Source of the DNA: Oscillospiraceae bacterium NTUH-002-81
GTDB lineage: Bacteria > Bacillota > Clostridia > Lachnospirales > Lachnospiraceae
Assembly (NCBI GenBank): GCA_032620915.1
Contig: CP136052.1
Span: 2,341,001 to 2,405,000, forward strand
Direction of reading: 5' to 3'
DNA: 64,000 nt
In this document: piece by piece, positions 44,105 to 53,227 of the stretch
Layout of the letters: every line of letters begins with the position of its first letter
Numbering within the stretch: the first letter of the stretch is position 1
Translations under genes and position numbers: made by a program
Notes under the pieces: generated by a model
Database searches by the model: none
Seen by the model: only the letters and a program-made list of their open reading frames with translations
Told to the model about the DNA's origin: nothing

Positions 44105-44507
44105 TCTGTCATCCTTTCCTCTGCTGACCTGCCAGTGGTAGCATACGTCGTTCCATCCTGTCCAACATCTATTGTTCCGTAAATGTCATTCGTAAAAAAC
44201 GCATCAAAAAGGAGCCTTCTTCCGAAAGCTCCTGAAATTCATCCGCGCTATTATTTACATTGAAGGGTACTATTCACAACATGGCCATTCACAAAAGCAT
44301 AGCTTCGATACTCTCCGCTACCTTTCAGCTCATTTGTGTGTACAGCAACAAGCCTGCCCTGTCGGGCCTGCTATTCTTCTCCGTCAGATGTGTTCTTTCG
44401 GTCAGTGTCTGATATTTTGATACCTCATGGCAAGAAAAACAGCACATTCGCTGTCGCTCACCATTTGGAATGATTGATTCTATTGTACCGGGCATTTTGC
44501 CCGAAAG
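44105..44507. other. Intergenic region with terminator
   Basis: A hairpin AGGAGC (44210-44215) with GCTCCT (44228-44233) is followed on the minus strand by TTTTT (44205-44209), a terminator for the leftward RNA-methyltransferase/His transcript. The remaining 270 bases hold a short minus-strand frame (VAVHTNELKGSGEYRSYAF) that starts right after a stop codon and has no start of its own; I do not call it a gene. Confidence 0.6.
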
Positions 44508-45350
44508 TCAAGGTTTTTTTAATTCCCAAAACGCCACCGCACTGGCCGCCGCCACATTCAGAGAATCCACGCCGTGGGACATGGGAATCTTGATGGTGTA
44601 ATCGCAGGCATCGATGGTTTCCTCCAGCAGACCGTCGCCCTCCGTCCCCACGATCACCGCCAGCTTCTCTTCCTGAGACAGCCTTGGATCGTCGATGCTT
44701 ACCGTATCCTTGCGAAGGGCCATGGCCGCGGTTCGAAATCCCAGCTGCCGCAGATTCTCCATGGCCGGACCGGGCCAGTCGGCTTCCGCATCCACATACG
44801 TCCACGGAATCTGGAAAACCGTTCCCATACTCACCCGGGCTGCCCGTCGATAGAGCGGGTTGCTGCAATCCTTCGTCAGCAGCACCGCATCCATGGAAAG
44901 AGCCGCCGCAGAACGGAAAATCGCCCCCACGTTGGTGGGGTTCACCACATGCTCCAGCACCGCCACCCGGGAAGCTGTGGCACACACCTGCTCCAGGGTG
45001 GGCAGAGGCTTTCTGTGCATGGCGCAGAGGATACCTCTCGTCATGGGAAAGCCGGTGAGGTTTCGAAGGATGTCTGCACTGGCCGTGTACACCGGCACGC
45101 CGGGGCACCGGGCCGCCAGCGGCAGCGCCTCCCGCTCCAGCAGGTTGTCCTCCGCCAGAAAAGACACCGGTTCGTAACCGCCATCCAACGCCCGCTCAAT
45201 GACCTTGGGGCTCTCCGCAATGAACATGCCCTGGGACAGATCCTGCCGGTTCAGCAGCTGCACTTCGTTCAGGCGCGCATACACATCCAGGGCAGCGTCT
45301 GAGAAATCCTTGATCTCTATAACATGATTTTCGTATCTCATATCCATCAT
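44508..45350 (-). CDS. TrmH/SpoU family RNA methyltransferase
   Basis: The C-terminal SPOUT domain has all three motifs: NPTNVGAIFRSAAAL, IVGTEGDGL and IPMSHGVDSLNVAAASAV. An N-terminal substrate-binding domain (about 1-110) precedes it. Such enzymes 2'-O-methylate rRNA or tRNA riboses; which site cannot be told. Length of about 280 residues is normal. It follows ung closely in the same direction. Confidence 0.92.
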   Translation of the reverse strand: MMDMRYENHVIEIKDFSDAALDVYARLNEVQLLNRQDLSQGMFIAESPKVIERALDGGYEPVSFLAEDNLLEREALPLAARCPGVPVYTASADILRNLTGFPMTRGILCAMHRKPLPTLEQVCATASRVAVLEHVVNPTNVGAIFRSAAALSMDAVLLTKDCSNPLYRRAARVSMGTVFQIPWTYVDAEADWPGPAMENLRQLGFRTAAMALRKDTVSIDDPRLSQEEKLAVIVGTEGDGLLEETIDACDYTIKIPMSHGVDSLNVAAASAVAFWELKKP

Positions 45351-45359
45351 CTGCATCCC

Positions 45360-46040
45360 TTACGATCTCAAGTTCTCGATCTGCCAGTCGATGGGCTCTA
45401 CCCCATGGGCCTCGAGAAATTCGTTGGTCTTACTGAAGGGCTTGCTGCCGAAAAATCCCCGGTATGCAGACAGGGGGCTGGGGTGCGGCGCCTCCAGGAT
45501 CAGGTGGTTGGGATTGGTGAGCATAGATTTTTTCATCTGGGCCGGTCTTCCCCACAGGATAAACACGATCGGCCGGTCTTCCTCATTCAACCGCCGGATG
45601 GCCGCATCGGTGAACTCCTCCCAGCCGATGCCCCGATGGGAATTGGCCTGGTGGGCCCGCACGGTGAGCACTGTGTTCAAAAGTAAAACCCCCTGCTCCG
45701 CCCATTTGGTCAGATAACCATTATCCGGGATGTAGCAGCCGCAGTCATCGTGCAGCTCCTGATAAATATTCACCAGCGACGGCGGGATTTCCACATCCGG
45801 CTTGACCGAAAAACAAAGGCCGTGGGCCTGTCCCTCCCCGTGGTAGGGATCCTGCCCCAGGATCACCGCTTTTACCTTATGAAAAGGCGTCAGCTGGAAC
45901 GCATTGAAAATATCGTCCGGCGCGGGATAGATTTTCCGCGTATTGTATTCCTTCATGACTGTCTGGTACAGCTGTTTATAGTACGGCTTCCGGAATTCTC
46001 CCTGGAACACCGGCAGCCAGTCGTTGCTGATCGCTGCCAT
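45360..46040 (-). CDS. ung: Uracil-DNA glycosylase
   Basis: Family 1 motifs are intact: GQDPYHGEGQAHGLCFSV with catalytic Asp64, LLLNTVLTVR and HPSPLSAYRGFFG with the second catalytic His. The enzyme removes uracil from DNA to start base-excision repair. It lies 4 bases after hisF and 10 bases before the RNA methyltransferase, so it is read from the hisHF promoter. Confidence 0.97.
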   Translation of the reverse strand: MAAISNDWLPVFQGEFRKPYYKQLYQTVMKEYNTRKIYPAPDDIFNAFQLTPFHKVKAVILGQDPYHGEGQAHGLCFSVKPDVEIPPSLVNIYQELHDDCGCYIPDNGYLTKWAEQGVLLLNTVLTVRAHQANSHRGIGWEEFTDAAIRRLNEEDRPIVFILWGRPAQMKKSMLTNPNHLILEAPHPSPLSAYRGFFGSKPFSKTNEFLEAHGVEPIDWQIENLRS

Positions 46041-46044
46041 ATGC

Positions 46045-46806
46045 TTACCTCCTTACCGGAACGCCACGCTGGGCCAGATAATCCTTGACCTGCATGATTT
46101 CCAGTTCTTTATAGTGAAAAAGAGAAGCTGCCAGCGCGGCATCTGCGCCGCCCTCCGTCAGGGCATCGTAAAAATGCTCCAGCCTGCCCGCGCCGCCGGA
46201 TGCAATGACCGGGACAGATACAGCTTCCACAATGGTGCGCGTCAGTTCCAGATCATACCCGGCCTTGGTGCCGTCACAATCCATGCTGGTCAGCAGAATT
46301 TCCCCTGCCCCCAGCGCATCCGCCTTTCTGGCCCACGCCACCGCATCCAGTCCGGTGTCAATGCGGCCGCCGTTTTTGAAAATGTTCCAGCCCGAACCGT
46401 CCGCCCGGCGTCTGGCATCGATGGCAACCACCACGCACTGGCGGCCGAATTTATCAGCCGCATCGCTGATGAGCTGCGGGTTGCTGATGGCTGCGGAATT
46501 CACCGATACCTTGTCCGCGCCCTCCCGCAGGATCGCCCGAAAATCCTCCACCGTGCGGATGCCGCCGCCCACGGTAAAGGGAATAAATACCTTCTCCGCC
46601 ACTTTTCGCACCATCTCCACCACCGTGCCTCTGGCATCAGAAGAAGCGGTGATATCCAGGAAAACCAGCTCATCCGCACCGGCCTGATCGTAAGCAGCTG
46701 CAATCTCCACCGGATCTCCGGCATCCCGAAGGTTCACAAAATTAACCCCTTTCACCACCCGGCCGTTGTTCACGTCCAGACAGGGAATGATTCTCTTCGT
46801 AAACAT
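46045..46806 (-). CDS. hisF: Imidazole glycerol phosphate synthase subunit HisF
   Basis: The 253-residue TIM barrel has the catalytic aspartates in [12 protein letters not shown] and [13 protein letters not shown], and the GGI and GGAGR phosphate-binding loops. With HisH it forms imidazole glycerol phosphate and AICAR in histidine synthesis. It starts immediately after hisH. Confidence 0.97.
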   Translation of the reverse strand: MFTKRIIPCLDVNNGRVVKGVNFVNLRDAGDPVEIAAAYDQAGADELVFLDITASSDARGTVVEMVRKVAEKVFIPFTVGGGIRTVEDFRAILREGADKVSVNSAAISNPQLISDAADKFGRQCVVVAIDARRRADGSGWNIFKNGGRIDTGLDAVAWARKADALGAGEILLTSMDCDGTKAGYDLELTRTIVEAVSVPVIASGGAGRLEHFYDALTEGGADAALAASLFHYKELEIMQVKDYLAQRGVPVRR

Positions 46807-47430
46807 TTACACCGCCTCCTTCTCAAGATCTGCAAAATTTTTCAGGATCTTTAAGCCCACGGCACTGCTCTTCTCCGGGTGGAACTGGCAGGCAAACACA
46901 TTCCCTTGCTCCACAGAGGCGTGGATGGTCGTATTGCCATACACCGCGGATGCCTTCACGATGGACGGATCCTCCGCTTGCAGATAATAGGAATGGACAA
47001 AATACACATACGGATCACCGGAAATGCCCGCAAACAGGCGGCCATCCGGTGCCAGAGACAGGGAATTCCATCCCATATGCGGAATTTTCAGGCCCGGCTG
47101 CTCCGGGAAACGGACGATCTCCCCTTTCAGGATGCCTAAGCCCTCCACGCCGGGGCTTTCCTCCGACCGGTCAAACAAAAGCTGCAGTCCCAGACAGATG
47201 CCAAGCAAGGGGATCTGCCGGTCAACCGCCTCATGGATCACCTCATCCAGTCCATATTTTTTCAGATTATCCATGGCATCACCGAAAGCGCCCACCCCCG
47301 GCAGGATCAGCTTGTCCGCCGCCAGCAGCGTCTTCGGATCCCGGGAAAGCACTGCCTCCTCATGAAGCGCCGCCAGCGCCTTTTCCACGCTGCGGATGTT
47401 GCCCGCGTCATAGTCGATAATTCCGATCAT
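46807..47430 (-). CDS. hisH: Imidazole glycerol phosphate synthase glutaminase subunit HisH
   Basis: This class I glutamine amidotransferase has the nucleophile Cys79 in GICLGLQLLFD and the His/Glu pair in CQFHPEKSS. It feeds ammonia to HisF. The two genes touch, with no bases between. The rest of the his operon is not in the window upstream; the neighbouring gene is unrelated. Confidence 0.97.
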   Translation of the reverse strand: MIGIIDYDAGNIRSVEKALAALHEEAVLSRDPKTLLAADKLILPGVGAFGDAMDNLKKYGLDEVIHEAVDRQIPLLGICLGLQLLFDRSEESPGVEGLGILKGEIVRFPEQPGLKIPHMGWNSLSLAPDGRLFAGISGDPYVYFVHSYYLQAEDPSIVKASAVYGNTTIHASVEQGNVFACQFHPEKSSAVGLKILKNFADLEKEAV

Positions 47431-47529
47431 GTATCTTCATCTCCTTATCCCGATATGCAAAAGTATCTTAAAATATGTTCCATAGTATCACATGAAAAGC
47501 GCCTTGTCGACTTTTATATGATCCGTCCG

Positions 47530-48199
47530 TTACTGCTTCCTATTTTCCAGTTGATATATTTCCCGCACGGCATCCAGCAATGCATAATAGAGATAGCAGT
47601 CCTTTACCCGTGCCGCAGGATGGGAAAAAGAAATGACCGGCATGCCCCTGTCCCTGAAATACCAGACGCCCCGCGTTGTCATCTGCCATTCTATCTTTTT
47701 ATCTGGAAAACAGGCATCCACAAACGCGCCCTCCGTTCCACAGCAGATCACCATATCAGGCGCATAAAGTGCCAGCTGCTTTTTCAAGATTTCTCCATTG
47801 TCCCGTGCAGCCGCATACACCTGCCTGCTGTCTGAAACATAGCTTCCGGAAGTCTTTTTCACATTGACCGCACAGATCTGGGGCAGGATCTTCGCTCTTC
47901 TGCTCCGACAGTCCTTTTCCATCTGTACCCACGGCAATTCTTCCGGCAAGCTGAAAATCCCCCTCTGACCATCTGGCAATATTGTCCCAGGTTGGATCAT
48001 GTTCCCTGTCCCTGCCGCCGCTGCGCAGATGATCGCACAGACTCCAGCCAGAACCGCCATTTACCTCCTTCAGCACATACATGATGCGATAAGCTGCGGA
48101 TGTATACTGTGCCTCATCCGAAACACCGTCTTCGATCACTCCTGGATCAAGCTGCCAAAGTTCCTCAAACAGCTTCCTCTGCTGCCCTATCATGTCCAT
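47530..48199 (-). CDS. Hypothetical protein, uracil-DNA-glycosylase-superfamily-like layout (one extra G)
   Basis: The N-terminal piece (MYVLKEVNGGSGWSLCDHLR, then SGGRDREHDPTWDNIARWSE) and C-terminal piece (VNVKKTSGSYVSDS, ALYAPDMVICCGTEGAFVD, VISFSHPAARVKDCYLYYAL) join through RWSEGIFSLPEELPW when one G is removed from the G5 run at 47959-47963, giving 222 residues. The K-E-x-N-G start, the CCGT strand and the SFSHPAAR end resemble glycosylase-fold proteins, but I cannot confirm it. Confidence 0.6.
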
Positions 48200-48245
48200 G
48201 GCTGTCCTCTCCTCCGCCGGTTACATTCTCTATTTTCTTTGTCTG

Positions 48246-49064
48246 TCACAGGTAGCTTTCCAGCTCTGTCAGGAACTGCACAGGCTCCGCCGCAACAGCC
48301 ATGCCCCGTCCCTCCAGCTCCTGAGGCACCTGGCAAAGTGTCGGATGTACCCGCAGAAGGGAAGCCTTCTTATTATAAAATACCGTTTTTTCAAAAGGAA
48401 AACGGATCACCGAAGGATGAGCAAAGGATACACCCAGCTCCAGCACGCAAAGACGCCGGTGCAGGGTGCCCGAAAGCCAGATGGTGTACGTCTGCCAGGA
48501 TGGCAGGTACGCATCCTGGAGATATCCTTCTGTGCAGATGGTGTTGGGATGCAGCGGCCCGCCGCAGGCCGGACACCGGGGCAGCGCTGTAAAAACTTCC
48601 CCCGCTTCGATCTGCTGTTCCAGCTTTTCATACAGCGGCGCCGTCTCAAAAGGTTCCAGGATATGACGGCTGCACTGTAACATATGTACATTCCCGCAGG
48701 GCGCGGTGATCTTCTCTGCATCCAGCGCGCTGTCAAAAATCTCCCCGTCGGTGCACATGGTCACCACGAAAAAGGGCTTTTTCTCCACGATCTTGGAGAG
48801 GATGGCATAAGCCTGCTGCACCCGGGCCCGCTTCTCTTCGGTTTCCCTGGCCGGATGGTTTCCCACCATGTCCAGGATTTCCACATATTCCCGCTCGGCA
48901 GGCAGAAGCGCTGCTTCCCCCTCCAGTCGTTTTTTATTCTCCATATAAGCTTTGCCCAGCGGCGACTGTTCTGCTTTCGCTCCCACCGCAAAGGCCTCAC
49001 CGATACCGATGAGAAAACAGTCTGCCTCTCGGATCTGGGCTGCGATCTGTTCCACCTGGAGCAT
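48246..49064 (-). CDS. Sir2-like protein, atypical
   Basis: The ATG at 49064 follows AAGGAG. The protein has a sirtuin-like pattern: ADCFLIGIGEAF in place of the usual GAGxS NAD loop, VVTMCTDGEIFDSALDAEKI (normally TQNxD), a zinc knuckle RCPACGGPLHPN and a C-terminal LELGVSFAHPSVIRFPFEK. The first and second NAD motifs are altered, so deacetylase activity is uncertain. Many such divergent Sir2 proteins occur in clostridia. Confidence 0.75.
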   Translation of the reverse strand: MLQVEQIAAQIREADCFLIGIGEAFAVGAKAEQSPLGKAYMENKKRLEGEAALLPAEREYVEILDMVGNHPARETEEKRARVQQAYAILSKIVEKKPFFVVTMCTDGEIFDSALDAEKITAPCGNVHMLQCSRHILEPFETAPLYEKLEQQIEAGEVFTALPRCPACGGPLHPNTICTEGYLQDAYLPSWQTYTIWLSGTLHRRLCVLELGVSFAHPSVIRFPFEKTVFYNKKASLLRVHPTLCQVPQELEGRGMAVAAEPVQFLTELESYL

Positions 49065-49128
49065 TCTGATCACTCCTTCTTATTTTTTCTTGCACTATCA
49101 TAGCATTCTTTATGGTAAAGTAACAACC

Positions 49129-49773
49129 TTATTTTTCCCCATGCAGCGGCCGTGGCAGGTTCCACCGGTAATGACTGGCCAGAATCCGGATGACCAGCAC
49201 CACCGCCGTTCCCGCAGCCAGCGCCAGATAGAGATTCTGTCCGATAAGCCGCTGACAGACAAAAGCACCGGCCAGAGACGCCACCGCATAGATGTGTTTT
49301 CTTAAAATAAAAGGCATGGTATCCGCCAGCACATCCCGGATGACACCGCCGCCGATGCCGGTAAGCATGCCGAGAAAAATAAGGAAAAACCGTCCCCGAT
49401 AGCCCTGCTCGTAGCCGGTGTACACGCCCAGCACGGTAAAAATGCCAAGCCCCGCCGCATCACAGTAGTTCATGATCGTCTCATAGATCTCCATATACCG
49501 GCTGGTGAGAATTTCCTGCTTCCAGTAAACAATGCCGAACAAAAGCACCGCCGTCACCAAGGCCGTCAGCGCATAGCTGGGATCCCGGAATGCGCTGGGC
49601 GGTGTCAGTCCCAGAATGATGTCCCGCACGATACCGCCGCCCACAGCCACACAAAGCCCCAGCACCACCACGCCGAAAATGTCCAGATTTTTCCGGATAC
49701 CCAGCATGGCACCGGAGGAAGCGAAAGCGATGGTGCCAATGATCTCGATTGCAAATATGATTGAATTTTCCAT
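49129..49773 (-). CDS. TRIC-family cation channel protein (UPF0126)
   Basis: The start at 49773 follows AAGGAG. The protein contains two copies of the family glycine motif, LGLCVAVGGGIVRDIILG and GMLTGIGGGVIRDVLAD, and seven membrane segments over 214 residues. Prokaryotic TRIC proteins form trimeric monovalent cation channels. It is the last gene before the repeat that separates it from the fibre operon. Confidence 0.92.
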   Translation of the reverse strand: MENSIIFAIEIIGTIAFASSGAMLGIRKNLDIFGVVVLGLCVAVGGGIVRDIILGLTPPSAFRDPSYALTALVTAVLLFGIVYWKQEILTSRYMEIYETIMNYCDAAGLGIFTVLGVYTGYEQGYRGRFFLIFLGMLTGIGGGVIRDVLADTMPFILRKHIYAVASLAGAFVCQRLIGQNLYLALAAGTAVVLVIRILASHYRWNLPRPLHGEK

Positions 49774-49791
49774 ATCAGTTCTCCTTGTCAC

Positions 49792-50008
49792 TTCCGCTTA
49801 TTATACCATATTTATTTCTCATGCAAAACCGGCAAAAAGAATCCTGCGCCGCAGGAATTTCTCCGCCTGCGGCGGGTCGTATTTGCGACATAATTCAATA
49901 CCGCCGCAGTGCGATCCTCGCGGAGCGTTTTTTTGTATGATAGGACGCAATTTCCTATCATACAAAAAAGCAGAACCCTGCTACAGGTCCTGCTCTTTTC
50001 CGAATTTT
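49792..50008. repeat. Multi-hairpin intergenic repeat (REP-like) plus terminator
   Basis: This 217-base gap is packed with dyads: CGCCGCAGG/CCTGCGGCG (49847-49855, 49866-49874), a perfect 17-bp inverted repeat (49929-49945 with 49953-49969, core GTATGATAGGA) and a terminator AGCAGGACC/GGTTCTGCT followed by TTTTTT on the minus strand (49964-49994). The 17-bp palindrome has T's on its 5' and A's on its 3' side, so it is not itself a terminator. It looks like a dispersed chromosomal repeat. Confidence 0.6.
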
Positions 50009-51769
50009 TTATTCTGCTTTTCGTTTCTTTCGGATGACAACAAAGGCAATCACTGCCGCCGCTGCCACAATCCCGCACACATAGGGAAGGATCGGTCTTT
50101 GCGCGGCCTGTGCCCCGGCATCTGCCTGAATGTCGCCCAAAGGGATCTGTTCATCCGGGATGTCTGTCAGCCCATCCTCTGCCCCGGTATTATCTGCAGC
50201 ATCCGGTTCCGTTGTCTGTCCGTCAGCCGCCGCTTCCTCTGAGGCAAGTTCTCCGGCCTGCCCGCCTTCACCGGTTGCCGTACCTGCTGTCCCGGCTGCC
50301 GTTCCGACTCCTGTACCTGTGGTCTGCCCGCCGCCGATATAGACAATGTTCTCTGTTGTGTCTACCCGGGTCGTCTCCTCTCCCGGCACATAGATGATAT
50401 GCTGCTCCCCGTTGCCGGAAGCTGTTGCCGTATAATAGAATGTGATCCGGTTTTTTGTGCCATCCGCATCCAGTGACGCAATGGTTTTCGTGTACGAATC
50501 ATACCGGTAACCGTCCACGGTCTTTGCCACCTGAGAAATGGTTTCTCCCACGTTACCGCGCCCGTGAAACGCCGGTGCTACCTCCTGATTGTCCGCAGTA
50601 TCCACATACCGTACCACATAACCGACTTCCTCACTGATGGCACTATAGTCCACCACATAATCCCGATCCCGGGTGACGGTCTGTTCCTCCGCACCCGGCA
50701 GCCAGGCCGTGTTCATCATGTACCGGCCTGCATATTCGTCTTTCACAATCACCTGACTCTGGGGAGGATCCGGCAAATAAGATCCTGCCAGCAAAGTGAT
50801 GGCAATGCTCCCTGTTTTTGTCTCTTTTACATCTGTCACGCCGGCATAGCTCCGGTATCCATCCGCAGTTCCCGCTGCAAAAGTACCAATCCGCCCAGGC
50901 CGGTAAGTAATGGTATATGTTCTCGGTGAGTCGGATACAGGAAGTTCTGCCGCCCGCGCAGGTTTCCCTATTGCCGCAAACAGCACGCCTGCCAGCAGCA
51001 CTGCTGTCCACATCCGGTTCCCCGTTTTCTTTTTCCTGCGGACAATCACTACGATCATCAGGATAACAGAAAGTACCAGTACCCCGAGAAGAATCGCGAC
51101 AGGTGCCTGGTCACCGGTTTTGACGCCCCGGTAAACAGTCTGTACCTTTTTCACCACATGAACGACGGGATCTCCTTTAACCGTAATGACTTCCGGCGCC
51201 TTCGGGTCATCGTACTGCACCCGGAAATCAAACTGGATTTTACCATCCCGGGCCATGTAGACATTGTCTCCGGACTCACCGTCCAGCTCCACCGTCAACT
51301 GCAGCTTTGCCGTCTCTCCGCCTTTTAACACCGCTAACAGATAATAGTCATCCAGCGTATCATCCAGCTCCTTTAATCCCCGGGCGCCGTTATTACTGCC
51401 TCCTACTGTGGCCAGCTCCTGCCCGTCCCCATAGATGCGGGTGAATGTGCCATTCTGCACCAGATCCAGTGACACGTGATAAAAAGCATTATCTTCACCG
51501 ATTTCCTGCAGGCTTTTCAGTACCTGGGCAGACATATAAAAATCCACTGCCCGCTGATCTGCATTTTTCAGAATGATTTCCTGGGTACGGGTTTCCGAAG
51601 GAAGCATGTTGTCAAAGGCATCGCCGAAATCTGTCACCTCATAATTGCTGTATACGATCTGTTTCCCGTCAAAGGTCACCGTTGGCCCGGCATCTGCTGC
51701 CAGAGAAACCGTTCCCATTCCGAGGAAAAGCGCCAGGAGTATTCCCGGAATCCACCTTTTTTTCTTCAT
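50009..51769 (-). CDS. Membrane-anchored surface protein with MucBP-like domain
   Basis: From the ATG at 51769 (GGGAG 9 bases before): signal peptide (WIPGILLALFLGMGTVSLAA), a beta-rich domain, a membrane helix at about 224-245 (ILLGVLVLSVILMIVVIV) with RRKKK, then a second signal-like stretch ending in ARAAE, a MucBP-like domain (EVGYVVRYVDTADNQEVAP, then YRYDSYTKTIASLDADG), a Gly/Thr- and acid-rich spacer and a C-terminal helix with RKKRKAE. No LPXTG is present. It looks like two anchored proteins in one chain. Last gene of the fibre operon. Confidence 0.75.
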   Translation of the reverse strand: MKKKRWIPGILLALFLGMGTVSLAADAGPTVTFDGKQIVYSNYEVTDFGDAFDNMLPSETRTQEIILKNADQRAVDFYMSAQVLKSLQEIGEDNAFYHVSLDLVQNGTFTRIYGDGQELATVGGSNNGARGLKELDDTLDDYYLLAVLKGGETAKLQLTVELDGESGDNVYMARDGKIQFDFRVQYDDPKAPEVITVKGDPVVHVVKKVQTVYRGVKTGDQAPVAILLGVLVLSVILMIVVIVRRKKKTGNRMWTAVLLAGVLFAAIGKPARAAELPVSDSPRTYTITYRPGRIGTFAAGTADGYRSYAGVTDVKETKTGSIAITLLAGSYLPDPPQSQVIVKDEYAGRYMMNTAWLPGAEEQTVTRDRDYVVDYSAISEEVGYVVRYVDTADNQEVAPAFHGRGNVGETISQVAKTVDGYRYDSYTKTIASLDADGTKNRITFYYTATASGNGEQHIIYVPGEETTRVDTTENIVYIGGGQTTGTGVGTAAGTAGTATGEGGQAGELASEEAAADGQTTEPDAADNTGAEDGLTDIPDEQIPLGDIQADAGAQAAQRPILPYVCGIVAAAAVIAFVVIRKKRKAE

Positions 51770-51788
51770 ATCCACGCTCTCCCTTCGC

Positions 51789-52460
51789 TTAATTCCATAC
51801 TGCCGTAATGGTTCCGTTCTCGATCTGCAGCTGCACGCCCCACTCAGACAGCGCCGCATCTTCCGCATGCAATGTCTGTACACCATCTGCCTCCACGAAG
51901 ATCTGCACTGCTTTATCCGCATAGGCATTGGTCAGTTCCGGTGCAACGGAAAATCCCCTCAACACCTCATCCGTGGCACTGCCGGAATCTCCGCCCACTG
52001 CCTTTGTATAGTACAGTGTGATGGTCTCCCTGCCCTGCTGCTCTTCCACAGACCCGCCATCTGCCAGCAGCCAGGAGCCGCCCTGCTCTGTCGTGTTCAG
52101 ATCCAGCAGGATCAGGGATGGATCCAGGGTATAATCCTTGGAAAACTGTCCCCCGCTTCCCTCTCCCCAGCAGCGTGTGATCCGCACCCGGGTATAAAAG
52201 GAGGTATCACCTGAATCACCATTGATGACCCGCACATGCTTTTCCACAGATACTCCAGGCATGAGATGTTCCTCGACAATTTCCCCTTCTGCCTCTTTCA
52301 TCCGGGTACCGTCCTCCTGCAGGTCAATATCCAGCTTTTTCGTCGATAACTGATTCTGAACCGGCTTCCCGTCTGCCTGGAAAAATGCCAGGGATCCGCC
52401 GATGATCGTTGTCAGCAGCATTGCCGCTGTTATTCCCATCAGCAAAAGCTTTCTTTTCAA
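51789..52460 (-). CDS. TasA/camelysin-like SipW substrate 4
   Basis: The 223-residue protein has the SipW-type signal (KRKLLLMGITAAMLLTTIIG then GGSLAFF) and a beta-rich mature domain starting ADGKPVQNQLSTKKLDIDLQ, with VEKHVRVINGDS and FYTRVRITRCW strands. TasA-like proteins polymerise into extracellular fibres after SipW cleavage. It sits 19 bases before the anchor gene. Confidence 0.82.
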   Translation of the reverse strand: MKRKLLLMGITAAMLLTTIIGGSLAFFQADGKPVQNQLSTKKLDIDLQEDGTRMKEAEGEIVEEHLMPGVSVEKHVRVINGDSGDTSFYTRVRITRCWGEGSGGQFSKDYTLDPSLILLDLNTTEQGGSWLLADGGSVEEQQGRETITLYYTKAVGGDSGSATDEVLRGFSVAPELTNAYADKAVQIFVEADGVQTLHAEDAALSEWGVQLQIENGTITAVWN

Positions 52461-52563
52461 TGCCCTCTCTCCTTTCCTTTCTGGCGTCTGCCACCGGCCG
52501 GTCTCCCCAGCCTGTGAAAGACGCCTGCTGCAAACGCTTACCCTTTTTCAGAATATCCTGTCT

Positions 52564-53184
52564 CTATGGCGTCACAGGTGCTGTATAGTTTTCTGCCGTA
52601 ACAGCCGTCCCGTCGCTGTAATTCCAGCCAGTGATCTGATCTGCGTCATTGGTGGTCGGCGTAAAGTGATCGGCCTGGATTGCCTCTGCCTTTATGCTGA
52701 TCGTAAAAGAGGTGTCTGCCACTTCATTTCCCCAGGTTTCCGGGATATGCACGGTAGTAAATACCGGCACTCTCTGTTCTTCACCTGTCTTTGTGATCCT
52801 GTTCTGATAATAGTAGTATCCATCAGCGGAAAGTACCCAGTCATCCGCATCCATATCTATGCCCGGTAAAAGCTCTGCGATCTGATCTTCGGTAAGGCCT
52901 TCAAATATGAGTTTCACCCGCAGATAAGCACTCTCGGAATCCGCCGCTACTACAATCGTGGGGTCTTTGGTAATTTCCTGATTGGGCACCACATGGGTGA
53001 TGGTATTATCTTCGTTCTCCTCACTGAACCGCGGTTCCTCCAGATCAATGTCCACATGCCCCATGGTCACTACATTGGTCTGTTCTGCCTGATCGGTAAA
53101 ATATGCCAGAGTTGCGCCGATCCCCAGCGCCGCCACAACGGTTACCGCAGCCACAAGGCTGATTACTTTTCTCTTCTTCATCAT
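52564..53184 (-). CDS. TasA/camelysin-like SipW substrate 3
   Basis: The ATG at 53184 follows GAGAGG. After the signal (KVISLVAAVTVVAALGIGAT then LAYFTDQ), the mature part shows the TasA strand pattern: NVVTMGHVDIDLEEP, ITHVVPNQEITKDPTIVVAA, DSESAYLRVKLIFEG and ENRITKTGEEQ-like turn before VPVFTTVHIPETW. 206 residues, intact. Confidence 0.85.
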   Translation of the reverse strand: MMKKRKVISLVAAVTVVAALGIGATLAYFTDQAEQTNVVTMGHVDIDLEEPRFSEENEDNTITHVVPNQEITKDPTIVVAADSESAYLRVKLIFEGLTEDQIAELLPGIDMDADDWVLSADGYYYYQNRITKTGEEQRVPVFTTVHIPETWGNEVADTSFTISIKAEAIQADHFTPTTNDADQITGWNYSDGTAVTAENYTAPVTP

Positions 53185-53227
53185 CAAAATCCTCTCGTAT
53201 CCTGTTTTTGTTCCCGGTTAATGACTG

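Noticed and set aside
44270..44400. Short minus-strand peptide with VAVHTNELKGSGEYRSYAF
   Set aside because: It begins just after a stop codon without a start and cannot be linked to any family.
49812..50078. Minus-strand frame of 88 codons rich in Arg
   Set aside because: It runs through the multi-hairpin repeat and has no ribosome site; it is a by-product of the repeat.
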